In this document: piece after piece, positions 1 through 13,060 of the stretch
Numbering within the stretch: the stretch's first letter is position 1
How the letters are laid out: every line of letters begins with the position of its first letter
NCBI GenBank assembly: GCA_013396995.1
Contig: VWZP01002200.1
Location: forward strand, 248,001 to 312,000
Source: Dicaeum eximium
Taxonomy: Eukaryota > Chordata > Aves > Passeriformes > Dicaeidae
Direction of reading: 5' to 3'
Length of the DNA stretch: 64,000 nucleotides
The notes under the pieces: model-generated
Database searches by the model: none
Told to the model about the DNA's origin: nothing
The model's input: the letters and a program-made list of their open reading frames with translations, nothing else
Made by a program: the position numbers and the translations under genes

Positions 1-2054
1 CCCAAGCACAGAAGTCAGAGCAGGATGCAATCTTTGTGGCAGCAACCTTAGGACTTTTCCAAAATTAGTATTACATTAACTTGACAGGGTCATTTGCCCT
101 CATAAACCCATCTTAAGTGAGGTTAATTATTTCAGCCTTTTATTCCTTACTAACCCATTTCCTCTCACCTGCCCAAACTAATTTTGACTGACAGTCCTGT
201 ACATACTATTCCCTTTAACAATTTTAGGCCTGATTCCTGTATTTATTTTATTCTGGCCCCATGAGATCTGGATGTGTTCCAAGCTGACAAATCAATGCTG
301 ATTTTGCTGAGTGCCCCTTGGCCACCTCTTTCTAAAAATCTTGGCTATGAAGTAGACTACTGCTCTTAATATGTCTGACTTGAGTAAATGAACTGGTTCA
401 GCCTAGATGGGAATGAGTAAAATTAGTTTCACCTTCCTAGACATTTGCCTCAATGAATGGCTCAAGGAAGTTCAGTGCAGATCAGCTAATGACACTGAAA
501 TCAGCCACTGCTAAAAAGGCAGGAATATGAATTTATGTCCTCAAGGAGACCTTGTGCATCTGTGTATGGCTCAGTAAACAGGATATGCACACATTTACTT
601 AGAGGAAATGCTCAATCACCGTGCTGTACAAGCAAGAGCATGAATGACAACATGCAAACAAGTGACACGTGTCAGGGTATTGAGTACAGCAGCGCTTTTC
701 CTGGCATGGTGGCAATGTCTCTTATTTACCAATCCCTTTCAGCCTTCTGCTGAGCAGAGATGCATTTTCAAAAAGTGCAAGAGGTAACATCCAGAGCAAT
801 TTAATATGGTGTTGAATCAAAGATGGGGGAGTGTGGGCAGAAAAAATTCTGAGCACTCTTTTAGGAGAGAAAACGAAAAATTCAGCATGCAGCTAGTGGA
901 GAGGAGCATCAGCTGATTCTCCCTATGAGGGTCTATCTGCAGCCCAGTGTGGGAATGCAATTTGGGTAGATGTGCCTGAGATCCCACTGCATGCACAATT
1001 TGGGAACTCATGGTCACAGAGCTGCAGCTGCAGAGATCAGCACTTAGTGTGTCTGCATCAAAATAGAAATGGTCCTTCTTTGGCTTCAGCTATTTGCATG
1101 CCAGCTAGACTTGTCTCGTGACCTTGAAACCCGAAGAAAATGCGTTTCTATTGTCATCAATCATTCTTCTGCAAATGCAGGCTCTACTGAGTGCTAGGAC
1201 AGCAGCAGGAAGGCAACATTCTCCAGTCTGTACGAGTGACTTGCCTTGCTTGGTGGGTTGGCATGCTTAGTGTGTAAGGGAGAAATAACAGGTAGAGCAG
1301 CAGCTCAGAGATGCCCACAGTAGGTGATATAAAATAGGGAAGTACTTTAGCAATACTGGCTCTTCAAAGCCCCCTTGTAACCTGCTGCACAGCAGTGAGC
1401 TGCCAGTGCTCTTCTTGTGGTGACAAGAGGCTCATTAAGTAGGGATCTATGTCTCTCCCACAACCTCAACCTCCCTGCTTGTAGAAAAAGCTGATTTTTT
1501 TAAAGTGATGAGGTGTGCCCAGTGTCACCTCGCTTTCTCTCCATCCTCACCATTGAAGTCTCCTTGGGCCACCAGGTGCACACACTGAAAATATGCTGGA
1601 AGGATGTGACACAAGGGGGAAAGCAAATTATACTCACTTTTTTTTTTTGACCAAGAAGGCCATTTAGATGTGGCTTTTCTTATGACTTTACGTGATGATA
1701 GGCACACTCGTTATCCAAAAATCAGTGGAGCCTCAGTTTAAAGCTGGGAAAAAACTATGGCAAATCAGATCCCTTCTACAGAAGAAGTTGTGTTATAACT
1801 TCAGTCATAGCCTACCTGCAGCTGTCTGCAGGTACTCAAAATATTACAGGTGTAGCTGTTGCGAAAGAACATCTCTGACATCAGGCTTTGATTGAGGGTG
1901 AATGTTACATTATTTTTTCTGTTATACTAGTAGCATATTTCAGAGAATGGAGGTGCTCTCTCTAGGAAAAGGAAAAAAGAGACACAAAGAAACGTAGCAG
2001 ACAGAGCAATGCGTGTTTCTGTCTGAGGGCAAATAGGTCGCATTTAAGACATCA
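1..2054. other. Unique non-coding sequence, no gene seen
   Basis: I see no gene here. Open frames are at most about 70 codons, overlap on both strands and show no protein family features. The only low-complexity element is an 11-base T run at 1638-1648. No transposon end, tRNA box or CpG cluster was recognised. The composition is AT-rich and CpG-poor, as in a vertebrate intron or spacer. Confidence 0.7.
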
Positions 2055-2160
2055 AGGGGGACTTGGGAGATTTATGTTCAAGCTTCTCTGAAAGCAACTT
2101 TTTGTGTGTCCAGGAGCGTGTCCTTTAACCTCCCTGTGTTGCAGCGACCTGTTTATAAAC
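2055..2160 (+). repeat. Old MIR-type SINE core fragment
   Basis: The stretch follows the order of the MIR core in sense orientation. A GTTCAAGC piece sits where MIR has its GGTTCGAATCCC B-box region. It is followed by a GTGTGTCCAGGAGCGTGTC piece matching the 'gtgtgaccttgggcaagtcac' part, then TTTAACCTCCCTGTG and a degenerate 'cctcagtttcc' segment ending near TTTATAAA. Known background: MIR and related CORE-SINEs predate the amniote radiation and survive in birds as diverged pieces. I judge the match by memory of the consensus. Divergence is high and the ends are uncertain. Confidence 0.5.
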
Positions 2161-2299
2161 CACAGACATTTTTTGCTTAATTTGGGCTTGATGATGCCAG
2201 TGGATTTTTTTTTCATGTGACCTTGGCAGGAATTGCTCATATCCTCAGGCTCTGGGGTCTTCAGGAAGGACTGGAAATGTATAATTGACTTACATATGT

Positions 2300-2375
2300 C
2301 CTATATGTGTTTGTACAGCATCTTGCAAAGTGTGATCCTGATGCTACCAAGGCTCTTTAAATACTACCAAAACAC
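2300..2375 (+). repeat. Possible 3' part of the same MIR-type SINE
   Basis: The segment TTGTACAGCATCTTGCAAAG followed by TGTGATCCTGATGCTACC and then CTCTTTAAATACTACC resembles the 3' tails of amniote MIR-like SINEs. Those carry a 'gtacagcgcctagcac' motif, a 'gatcctg' motif and a final 'ctac..aatac' before a short A-rich end. It lies about 140 bases downstream of the core fragment in the same orientation, so the two may be one old insertion interrupted by diverged sequence. The assignment rests on remembered consensus only. Confidence 0.4.
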
Positions 2376-2828
2376 ATGTCATGGTTAGTAAAACATGGTA
2401 ACCTTTCCTGTTACCCTCTGATGCCTCAGTTTTAGTGTTGCTGGAAAACTGAATCATGAATTGGTAAGTAACATGTCTCTCTGTATATGTATGAATGCAC
2501 CTGTAGTGCTGAGCTAAGTAAGAAGCTGTCACTGTCCTAGGAAGTTAGGAAGCAGGAAGCTATTAGTAGGACAACTATTAAAAGACACAGAAATGTTTGT
2601 GTTGGAAGTAGTCAGGCATTTCCTAATAGGCTGTGCTAAATTCCTAGGCAGGAGAATGAAAATGTGTATTTGTTTTGACAAGTTCATGCGTGCCTATGCA
2701 ATAACTGCCAGAATAGTATTTTATCCCTATCTAAAAGATAAAAGCTTTGCTTTAGTTGTTGGAGAAGGCCTGGTTGAAAATTGTGTAGGAGCTTTTCTTT
2801 TCCCTCTTTCTCTGCCCGTGTGTGCATG

Positions 2829-2845
2829 TGAGAGAGAGAGAGAGA
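2829..2845. repeat. (GA)n microsatellite
   Basis: This is an uninterrupted GA dinucleotide run of about eight units, preceded by TGTGTGCATGT. It is short enough to be only modestly polymorphic. Confidence 0.9.
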
Positions 2846-2937
2846 TGCTATGGTGAACAAAGGGTAGGAAGAACTCTGATTTTTGCCCACAAAACTATAA
2901 TCTTATTCCTCCTGATAGTGTCTGTTTTCTGAAAGAA

Positions 2938-2979
2938 ATATATACATATGTATATATTTATATGAAATATATATATATG
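2938..2979. repeat. TA-rich imperfect microsatellite
   Basis: This is an imperfect TA/ATAC dinucleotide stretch with an inner perfect (AT)n block near 2967-2978. A TGCATGCA/CATGCAC-type alternating purine-pyrimidine segment follows. It is low complexity and would be masked by repeat finders. Confidence 0.85.
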
Positions 2980-4879
2980 CATGCAGTCATGCACATTCAT
3001 GCACACAAATCTGCTGTGGAAAAGGGATATGTGACTCGTCACTGTGTAAAGAGACAGGCTTCTAGAGCCACAGAGCTATTTTTTTGTGAATGGCTCAGCT
3101 GGTGACATTACTTGGCTATGTTTCCAATTTAAGCAAAGCAATCTTGGGAGGACTAGATGAATCAGAAAAAGACTTCCAGATTATTAGCATTTTAATAGCA
3201 AAATGAGGCCAGTTGTCCCCCTCCCCCTGCAGTGTTCATGTGGAGGTGCAGTAGAAATGTGTATGAAAAACTGGAAGCTGTAATATTAAACCCATCCTCC
3301 TTAGCTACTGCAAACTGAAAAATGAGCAGGGACGGTTTTCTATTTAACAACCTACATTTCTTTGTTTAATGTTTTGTTAAAATAGATACAGTGAGAAAAG
3401 TTTGAGCTCAGTGATTTTATCAAGGACAGAGAAGGTTTCAGCTTTGTGTTAATTTTGCCACAGCCAAATTTCTTTTAGGGCTTAAGCCTCTGGACTGCAG
3501 CACATTCCTGCCTTTGCAGTGAGCTTGTGGGAATGTTTTAACCCAACTTCATATCAGGGCTGGAGAAGTTTAAGTGAGTGCATATTGTTTTCCACTGGGG
3601 ACTCATTGTAAGATGAAAGGAAAAGGGAAGCATTTCAATGGCACTTTAAATCTTGGTTTTGAAATACAGGTGACTTCAGACTATACTGGCTCTACTTTTT
3701 TAGACCAGAGTGTTTCAATGTACTGCTTCAAAATGACTTCTTGTTTCAATCTGTGTCTCTCAAACAGTGTAATTTGGCTCTGTAAACTCAGAACTGACAT
3801 AACTTCATAGAATAAACTGTCACCATATAGACCAGATAGATATGGTTTAAGTAAGGAATTCCTGCACATCTGTCTCTCCATTGCCTGGGTTATTCCCTTT
3901 TTTTTCAGGCTACAGATCCAATTTCTTTCCTCACATGATGCTGAGGCATTTAAAAAAAGATTGGAGTGCCTGGTCCCTTTTGATCAAAATACTCAAAAGT
4001 GGTGACATTGGCATCAGAATAGGGCAGATGCTTGCTAAAAACCCAACATTTTCCAGCACTTTCAGACACAGGTAACACAGGTCCATATGGAGAGCCTGGC
4101 TGGCAAATTTATTAATCCATACTGTCATAGTATATTTTACTCCAGAATAAAACAGGGCAAAGTGTTCTCAGTGGTCATTAAACATTATTGCTATAATCTT
4201 TGCTCTATGGTTTTGTGGCTTTATTATTTTACAAAGGTCAGCATTAATTTAGCAATTTTCTTGCCTTTATTCCAGTAAAAACCTTACAATATCCGTTTGT
4301 TCCTTACAGTTTATTATTCCAAGCCTGGTGTCTGCTGATCAATGCTTAATGGAAATCCTGCAAAATATGATTTCCCACCTGTCTGTGTGAGTTTAGTACT
4401 TACAGCAGTTTTGAGTAATTTCTTAATATGCTCTGTCCATAATTACAGCTGTGCCTAAGTGTAATGTGTAGTCAAGCTAATAACAGTGGAGCTCTGCTGA
4501 TATCCTGCTTGGTTTTGCTTTTAAAGTGAAGGACAACTAGAATATGAAGATTTTTTACTTTTGCAAGCATTTGAAATGATATTTTCTCAAATCATATTTT
4601 GTTAGCTGGGTTTAGCTCTGAGCTCAGTCACAGCCTAAGTATCCTTAAGCAAATCAGTGATGCTGAGCTCTCCACTTGGTAAGGACAGGATCCTTTTTTA
4701 AGGGCTGGCAGTGGGATAAATGCCACTGACAAGTGCTGCATATTGAGGACTGTTGTGACAGAGTCCAGCAGAAGTGTTTGAGTGCTGAGGCATCTGTCTC
4801 TTTCTTTGTCATGCCAGGTTCACCCTGCTTTGCCACCCTGAGTCTTAGCAGGGCTTTCAGAATTAGCTCTGACCTTTTA

Positions 4880-5010
4880 GGTGGCTTGCTTCCATCTAAT
4901 GAGCATGGCAGCTTCTCTAATGAACATCAGAGCCGGGTGCCGACTCAGCTAATTTGATTGCGTTTTATGCATTAATCAAAACCCTCACAGTAATCTGACC
5001 TTGACTAGGA
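4880..5010. promoter_or_regulatory. Candidate conserved regulatory element with inverted TCF/PBX-like sites
   Basis: TTTGATT at 4953-4959 is mirrored by AATCAAA at 4974-4980. Both contain the ATCAAA core used by TCF/LEF and, with TTGATTG, by PBX factors. Between them lies GCGTTTTATGCATT, which includes a TTTTATG posterior-HOX/CDX-like core and an ATGCATTA POU/homeodomain-like core. A GCCGGGTGCCGACTCAG stretch precedes them. The motif density and lack of repeat character resemble vertebrate conserved non-coding elements. This is inference; sequence conservation was not tested. Confidence 0.35.
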
Positions 5011-8000
5011 CATAATGGTATTGAGTGCTGGTCTGCACTTCCCTTTCAAAGCTATGGTGGGGTGTTGCAGTGAAGAGTCCAGCCTGCCCTCTGACCCTTT
5101 CTGTAACACATATTCTCTGGGAGTCTTTGCCCTCTGCTTTATTCACAAAGGCACAGTGGCTCTTTCTTCTTTACCTACAGATATCAGAACCTTATAGTTT
5201 ATCTCCTGCCCCATCTTTTAGGTCACCATGTTGTGAAACTTAAAAAAAAAATCTCATGGAAAACCAAGTTCTCTTGGAAACTGTAAGAGTGCTTTTTTTC
5301 AGAGAGAGGGTTGCTCCTCCCTCATTTGTGACATTAATAATGGAGACTATTGCCTACAGGCTTCTAGCAAGGCAGCTAGGTAACTTTCATAAAATATGAA
5401 CTCCAGAAAGGACTTCAGAAGATGATGACAGACAGTAATTAATGTAACAATTACCAAGGTATCGATTCATGATGTCTTAAAGTTTTTGTTGCCATTGAAC
5501 CAGCTAATAACTTATCTTGACAGAAGTATTGTTGGTTCAGTGTTTCCATCAAGCATCCAGGCTCTGCTCAATCTATCAATCAGCTGGGCTTGGACCTCAA
5601 CCATCTCCCACCTGGCAAGAAGTGCACAAGTGCTTTCCTCTGGATTTCCCACACCCTAAGAGGGCTTCAATGGCTTTATTACAGTAGCAGCCAACATGGA
5701 ACAGAGGTGGCAAGCTCAGCACCTCTTTACATGACCCGTCAAGGGCAGAGACCACCAGAGGGCTAAGGATGCCTTGTAGATTGTTGTGCATTATCCACAT
5801 AAAGAAATCCATCATAAAAAATGTCTTTGGGGTGAAGTCACATACCCATGTACATACCCACACATCAGTCTAGCAAATCATTTTCTAATCAATCCTGCTG
5901 TTTATTCTCAGATGATCTCGCCTCAAGTTAGTTACCTTAATAGTTCAGATGAATTAGACCCTAAAAGCAGCTGGTTTTGTTTTCTTGACCATGAAAGAAG
6001 ATGGACCTTAGTCCATCTGCAGCTGTTGGTGCTCTGAATGTCTGAAGTTCATTGCAATTCTGTCCCTATCAGTCCACCAGTCTCATGTGATTCCCACACT
6101 TGGAGGTTGACAGTGGATTTAGAGCTCCCAACATTCCTGTAATCTTTTTTCTTTGTGTGTGTGTGTAATTTCTGACCATGAAGGCAAAAACAGGGATAAG
6201 TTTAGTGACCTGCCTAAAACTGCATAGTGACTTAAACCTGGACTGTACCCACCTTTCCATTCTGAGTAAAGAATTAAAGCTGGGCTCAGAAAAAAACAAG
6301 AACTCAGTGGACTTCATTGAAGGAAGCTTTGACCTTGGGGAAAACTTTGGTCTTGAATGGATGTGTTTAGAGTCCTGAAAGCTTCCTATCAGAGCTAGGG
6401 ACTTCAGTTTAATCCCAGGTTTGTGTCTGATACAACAAATCACCTTGTGTAAATAATTTCTATTACCTGTTTGTATTTCCCTTTCCTCAATCTGTCTGTC
6501 TTATTTGACTAGAGAAGAACAGCTCCCTTTCAGTTTAACACTATGGGGCCTGTGGTGTCTGTTGAAGCTGCTAGTTGCTACTCAAATGTAAATATTGATT
6601 ATGTAGAGAATATATTAAAAAGCTGTTAAAGCGGCAGATGGGACAGTCTGAAGGACAAACAGGTCAGCTTTGGACTGCCTCTGTGATGAAGAAAAAAACT
6701 TCTGAATGCCTTTGAAAAAAGACATGTCAAAATGTCCATTTTCCTTTTAAACAAAACAGAAGTTTTCTGTATTATTTTCCTTTGCTTTTTGTTTCTATTT
6801 CTGGAGGGGGAAAAAAATCACTGAAAAGAATTGCTATTTTCTACATTAAAAATTCCAGCTGCATTTGCAACTTCAACACTCTTTCTAATTGTATAGCTGA
6901 CTGCAAAAGCAGTCCCATCTCACATATCCCTCCTTCAGACAGCCCTGTCATGTGTTACATGTCATTTGCCATATATCACATGGCATATTCATGCTGTTGC
7001 AGTCTGTCCTACTGTAGCCATCCCACCAACTCTTCTGCCATGTCTGTCCATGCTGACTTCTGTCAAACACTCCCTGAATGCCCCTCTCCCTGTTTCCCCT
7101 ATCTGTCCTTCCCTATGCCCTACATATCCCAGCTGTTTAGGGCTTACAGCTGTCTTGTTGAGAACACAATATAGCAGGGTCATGTTGTCTGTGCATGTGT
7201 ACAGGCAAAGTCTCTATAATTTGCCTCTGGCCTTAGTTCTTACACACATTTTATTCTCATCCTGCCATCAGGAGCCTTTGCTCCTGTCTCACCCCAAAGG
7301 GGTGCTAGCAGCTCTGAAACTACAGCTGCAAAGAAGAATAAGGGCAGGAGTAATTCCATGGTCTGCAGTACAATAACTGGCTTGACAGACTAAAGCAAGT
7401 GTTGATCTTTGAGTGCTCACTGCCACAGAGATCGTCAGCACTTCTGCAATTAGCTGCTGATCAGGATGAGAAAAGATTGGCAGACTGACTTCTGCACAGA
7501 TAAGCCACATTATTTTTTTTTAGTGCCACAATCTCCTTTCCAGCAAGAATAATTTTCTTCTGCCTTTGAAAGTCTGCATGTTTTTCAGTCAGTTTGCTCT
7601 CCCCAGTTCCTGGTTGACACTCTGCAATTGAGCAATATTCCCCGGAGACAAATTTTGAGAGGGTTTGTGAGGGGAGAAATAGAGATGTCTGAAAACTGAC
7701 AGGATTCTGGCACACATGAAATTAAAATATTTCCCTTCCATGGTGATGCTTTTGTCAATTCAAGAGTGACATCCAAGCATAACCTGGAAATTGAGACCTC
7801 ATTACCACTTCTCTAAATTGCTGTGTTGGGGTATATCTCCTTTGAACCTAGGCACATGCTTATTGGTGTGACTGGAGTGGTTTCTGTGTGCCACTGACTG
7901 GTTCATCAATGGGTCCATCTCTCCATATCTGTACACAGGACCACAGACACTGTTCTACTGTCATTGCTGCTTCACAAAGCAGCATTTGCCCTACTGTTTT

Positions 8001-8679
8001 ACACTCTACTGCTTGAATTCCATCTCAAAAGTTATTTATATTTTAATCCTGAACTTCTTCAAGGAAGATGTGAGTTTTCTTCACTGTAATGAGAGAAAAA
8101 GACTTCAACCTGTTTGTCAGGGGATAAGATTTTAAAAATGCCCCCTTTCACAATTTGGATTTATTCTTTTTTCCTCTCAGAATTATTTATTCTTTTCTGG
8201 CTCAAATAAAAAACTATTCACAAGCTTGAGGTACTCTTAACATATCTGGAGTTATGCTGGGACAGGAAGCTGCAGGACTGGAAAGAAAGTGCAGCTTGTG
8301 ACTCTTCTTAGGGTAATAAGGCAAAATAACCGGGATATCAGACAGCCAAGGAGCAGAAAATGAACTTCCCTGTATGAGAAGAAAATCTGAGAGAGTAGCC
8401 AGGCTGAGAGAGCCATGCAAGCCATGTCAGAGACAAGATGCTTGTTGTAGCCTGTCCTTTGCAGGTAGTTTGTGCCTTTCTCCTGTGGACTTGTTAGCTC
8501 ACCTCTGCTTTGAGCTCCCTCCACTGTTGGCCATCTTATTGCTGTGTCGGGCACAAAACAGTTCCAGTGTGCCCTTCAGCAAAAGATAGCTCCTGTTCTG
8601 AGGGAATTACCATCTTCAGTTGGCAAAGCTCAGAGGAGAGAAAGGCAGAGGGATGCCCTGTTGTGTCAGGCAGCAGGTC
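5011..8679. other. Non-coding sequence without identified gene
   Basis: No supported gene. Frames up to 136 codons (6069-6443 minus, 6782-7174 and 6966-7376 plus) lack domains and overlap frames on the other strand. A short GT run lies at about 6156-6167. A possible antisense MIR fragment at 6185-6275 is listed separately. The rest appears to be unique sequence. Confidence 0.65.
6185..6275 (-). repeat. Possible antisense MIR-type SINE fragment
   Basis: On the plus strand the order AGTTTAGTGACCTGCC, AAAACTGCATAGTGACTT and AAACCTGGACTGTACCC parallels the reverse complement of the MIR core ('gttaagtgacttgcccaaggtcac...gaaccc'). The match is partial and gapped, so it could be coincidence. An aligner with a MIR profile would settle it. 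Confidence 0.35.
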
Positions 8680-8730
8680 AGCGCCGCAGCCGGGCACAGC
8701 GCTCAGGTCGCAGCTCCCCCCGGAGCCACC
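8680..8730. promoter_or_regulatory. Small CpG-dense patch
   Basis: About six CpG dinucleotides occur within roughly 50 bases (GCGCCGCAGCCGGG followed by AGCGCT, GTCGCAG and CCCGGAG). The surrounding kilobases are almost CpG-free. The patch is too short to count as a CpG island. It may be a GC-rich regulatory site or only a local fluctuation. Confidence 0.25.
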
Positions 8731-11700
8731 TTCTTGGGCCAGCAGGGTCACCCATAAAACCAATTTGGAAAATTAAGCTGTTAAATATAAATGTGATTTG
8801 GCTTTAACAGCAGTGGAAGGCTGGGAAACAGGTCGTGTACGAGAGGGCTCTGTACAGCTATGTTTGAAAATAAATTGTTTCTCTGGAACAGAAATGATGG
8901 GAGATGGTGAATATTGAAGAAAACCCCATCAAATCTACCAAAAATATTACAGCAAAATCCTGTATAAACATATAAAAAAGCTTGCTGGCTTGTCTTTTCA
9001 TGCAGACTGTGTTTTATGCAAATAAAACTGAAAAAAAGGAAAAAAAAGAAAGCAAATCACCTCAGAGAGAATGAGCAACTAATGCACATTGAATATAAAA
9101 ATCCATATGAGTTCTTTTCTTTTTCAGAAGTTAGCAAAGGTCATTGAATCCTTTGAAGATTAATTCCCTTTTTAAAAATCCCAATTCCCCCAGATGCAAT
9201 CAGATAGTTTCTTCCAATGACCACAGATACAATCTCAGAGCCAAATGCTGTATTGTGCATCTGTCAGAGCTGCAAATCACTGTCCTAGTATCCTGTTTCC
9301 CAAGAACGGATGCAACCTTGTGGCGTGTTCTTGTTTGTTGTCTGCACTCACTGCTTGTGCTTAATAGTGTTGGCTCCTTCCCTGTTATCTTTGCTAAGAA
9401 TATCTTTGAGTGAATTGCACAGCTTTCCAGTGGGAGCCTTGACTCAATTTCTGAGCCAAATGTACCTTTTTCAAGTCTGGGTGGAAACCACAGTACAGTT
9501 TTTGTTACTCCTCCAAATAAACCAGTGTAAATCCTGCTCCTTTTCCCCTGCTGTTTCATTTGGCTGCAGGTTTCTTTGTATTGCAGATGGAGTCCAGGTG
9601 CCAGGTACCAATGCAAATGTGCCTCTGTTCACCTGTGTCCCTTCCCTGACTAGCCAAGCTGACCTGCCCTATTTTATGTAACCTGGAGGAATGGCGATTG
9701 CAAGGAGCGAGCGTATCTGAGGGTTAAAAGCTCCCTAAATCATGTGGTTTTCTCTTTCTGATGACTTCCCTTCCCTTTGAGTGCACCGATTTTGCAAGCT
9801 TTTCTGCATAGCCCATAGTGCTGATTGCATTTGAGATTCCTCTGTGATCACATGAGGCCGGGAGCCAGTGTTTTAAGCAAGACAACAAATATTGTTTAAG
9901 TCATGAGAGCTGAGGCGTGGTGTTGTCTTAAATCTCTTCCCAGTGAAATCGATATAAATTTCCATATGGACTGAGATAAGCCACTGCTAAGAGCTTTGTG
10001 GGGTGTACAAGATGCTGGACTATTCATCTTATTCCATCCAGCATTGCCTTTTATGGAGTAAGAAAATTCTGGTCCTAGTCTGGCCTTGATAATGCTAAAC
10101 TTCTACAGTTAGTCTTTCCCTGGTTCAATGACAAGAAAGGATTCCTGTGGAGCAAAATCAAAGGCCGTAAGAATGGAAAGGTCTATATGTCAAAAACCCC
10201 CACCATCCACTCAATAGCAGTTGAAGCTACGATCTCCTTCAGCAGGTGTTCTCCAAGGGAGGGCCACTACTCTGTTAAATGCTGCATCTCTTATTTTATC
10301 CTGAATATATCCAGCTTCAGCTATCTCAGCCTTGGTTTGGGGCACTGTAGAAAGGCTTGGCCTACATATTAGTCTCTCAAGTTCAGCCCACTAAGATGAA
10401 AAGACCTAAACATGCCAGTCACTTTGAAATATTAGGACAATTTATATAGGCAGAAATGTAACAATAAAAAGAGGGAGTGTTTGCTCACTTTCTTCTTCTT
10501 GCTGAATTTTATTTCTACTTGATTGTGACTTTTAAAAATAATTCCCTCACCCCTGTAAATTTTATTCATTCTGTGTCCTTAACGGAGTTCTCTAGTATTT
10601 TCTCACTCTTAGATAGCAGGCTGATGATGTGACCTACATATTTGACATAACATCAATGAAGAAATAATGAATTGAGACCTTCTTTAGTGATAAAGCCCAT
10701 TTTTTAGGATGGACAATTGGAATGTGTTGGCTCTGATTGCTACATCAGGTGATAGCAGGTGCTTTGTCATCTCTAACTTTTATTTTCAGTAACATTCTCT
10801 TCTGCCTTATGGGATCATTTTTCTTCTGTTGGTAAATTCCCATCTGCACTCAAAATGACTTTTCAGTGCTGTATCGATGGATGGATATAGTCAGCCTCTG
10901 TCCCTTTAGTCTTCATCTGTGTCAGTTCCCACGTTCTTTTGTATCACAAATTACAGAAGAGGTCTGTTTACAAAAACACTTCTGTTGTCATTTTTATGCA
11001 TGTCAATTTATCAATATTTTTTGCTTCTAGAGTGATGTTATATTTGCAGAAAGAGAAAATGTCATTTAAAGCCCATTTAAAGTACTTAAGAAATAAAATA
11101 TTAGTAAAAAAGTTTTGATGCAAAATCAGTTGGATTTCCCTGAAAGTCAGAAGTCCATATTTTAAATTTTATTAATTAAAATGATATAGCATTTTTGGAT
11201 ATTTTTTTTTTTCAGGTATGAAAGCAATTCTAACAATCTTCTTGGGTACTTTTGGTCCTCCACTCCAAATCCATATAGCTGCCTGCAGTATAGTATAGCT
11301 TTTCATGATGCTGAGCTTCTGTGAGAAGACTGAATCCGTGATTACATTTGTCTTTTCATTCCTTTTCAAAAATGAAGAATCCATGGGAGTATTCAGCAGG
11401 AAGCAGTCCTTGTGCACTCAAATAACAGTGCAAGGCTGCAGGAGCTGGAGGGGTGCTGGCACAGCTCTCAGGATTGCTCATGATTACATGGCTGTCCATC
11501 ACAGACACCAAGTGATCCCTGCTCCATGGTGGGGGTGTTCCTGTCCTGCTAAATTTTACTTATGTAACCTCTTCCAAAATAGCTTTCACCCTAAAGGCAC
11601 TGCATAGCCAGGCTGAAATGCAAGAGGGCAATATGACAAAAGAAAAATACACAACCTATATTCTCACTGGTAAAGCACAGCAGTTTCACTTTCAGTCTAA

Positions 11701-13060
11701 AGCATGTGCCACAAGCAAATGCCACTTCTGTGTATCACAGGCAGATTTCCTTTTAGCTCAGTTTTATCTCTTTTGGAAAAGTTTGCTTTTCTTTGGCCTT
11801 TTAAATGTCATGTTTTAACAGCATTACTGTAGACAGCGCTACTAGTTGCAGAATTTTTAAGGCCATGTGTGTATGTACTGCTTATCTCTGTGTCACATGT
11901 CCAGACCCTAGATCCCAGGCTAATTTCAGCCACTGTCAGGACTAATTCCCTAAAAGGTTTTCAAGTGCTTTGTCTTTTCTGAAGTAAGTATCCTCCATGA
12001 ACTCTGCTCCCCTAACACCATCCATTTCCATCCTACTCCTGTTTGCAAGGGTCTAAATCATGCTACCATTCCTATTCACCAAACTTCATCACATACAAAA
12101 CTTGGAAATTATTTTTTCTAATCATTTGATGGTAAACTACAGAAAGAGTAATTTCTTCCCTCTGGTATCTAGTTACTAACTCTCTAGTAAATACTAAGTG
12201 CTGTGATATTAAGTGACTGTTCTTTAGGATGTTTAATTATTCCCAAAAAGGCCCCAAAGTGCTACTAATGGATCCTCTGGCTCATGACACACATTACTGT
12301 CAGCTTCCTTTGCTTCTGATTCTCATTCCAGTAACACCAAAAAATGGCACAGGTCCTGCAACATGATCTCAGCCTGCTTCTGTTTCAAAACACAACATTT
12401 TTGTCGTTCATTGATCTTGACACATTCTAAATAGGTCTCTTTTGGGGCTTACTTTGCAGTGTGGTGAAACTGCAGGTGCTTTCCTTTCTTTTGTGTTGTG
12501 GGAAATCAGGTTAATGTTTCAAACTCATTCCCCTGTGGCTGTTTTAGGTAACTTGGCTATTCATCCCAGTCCTTACATACATTACTACCCTGCCTTCCTC
12601 TGCAGGGAGGAAACAAATCCCTGACAGTGACAGGCTACTGGTGAAGACTTCTCTCCTTGGAGTAGCCAAGTCCCTTGGACAGGTGTATCCTCTGGCCTCG
12701 TGGAAAAATAGAGTGAAAAGTCTGAATTAAATGGCAGCAGAGCAGCCTCAAAAGGTCAGTCAGGACAAAAGCAGTTACAAACACCAAGTACCTTTTCTGA
12801 ACAGCCTTGGCAAAGATGGTCAGTTGTCTCAAAGCTGGTTTTTATTTCATTTTTACATCTGTATGGATTTTAATTGCTGTAGCTTGAAATGCATCTAGTC
12901 TGATTCCTGGTGACGTGATGTGTCGGGTGAAAAATAGGGATGATAACTTCCCAGGGAATGGCCAGTGCTTCAGACCAACTGCTCTGTTAAACGTCTTGGC
13001 TGCCAGATGTATTTCAGACCTGCACTGCTGCATTTCATAAGCCATGGAACACAGTTTGTA
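8731..13060. other. Non-coding sequence without identified gene
   Basis: Nothing codes convincingly. The longest reverse frame (9200-9616, 138 codons) shares its DNA with a 123-codon forward frame, and neither has recognisable domains. An A-rich stretch of GAAAAAAAGGAAAAAAAAG type lies at about 9030-9050. The block 9700-9990 is rich in AT and palindromic hexamers such as CATATG and ATCGAT, and looks unique rather than repetitive. No transposon was recognised. Confidence 0.6.

Larger units (their letters stand above)
2376..4879. other. Non-coding sequence with microsatellites
   Basis: No gene is seen. The stretch holds the GA and TA microsatellites listed separately and otherwise unique AT-rich sequence. 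Frames up to 88 codons (2593-2856 plus, for example) give no recognisable protein, and that one reads through the GA microsatellite. I could not place the rest in a repeat family. Confidence 0.65.

Noticed and set aside
6390..6500. Second, sense MIR fragment
   Set aside because: The T/C-rich 'cctttcctcaatctgtctg' segment is compatible with MIR 'cctcagtttcc', but the diagnostic B-box side is absent.
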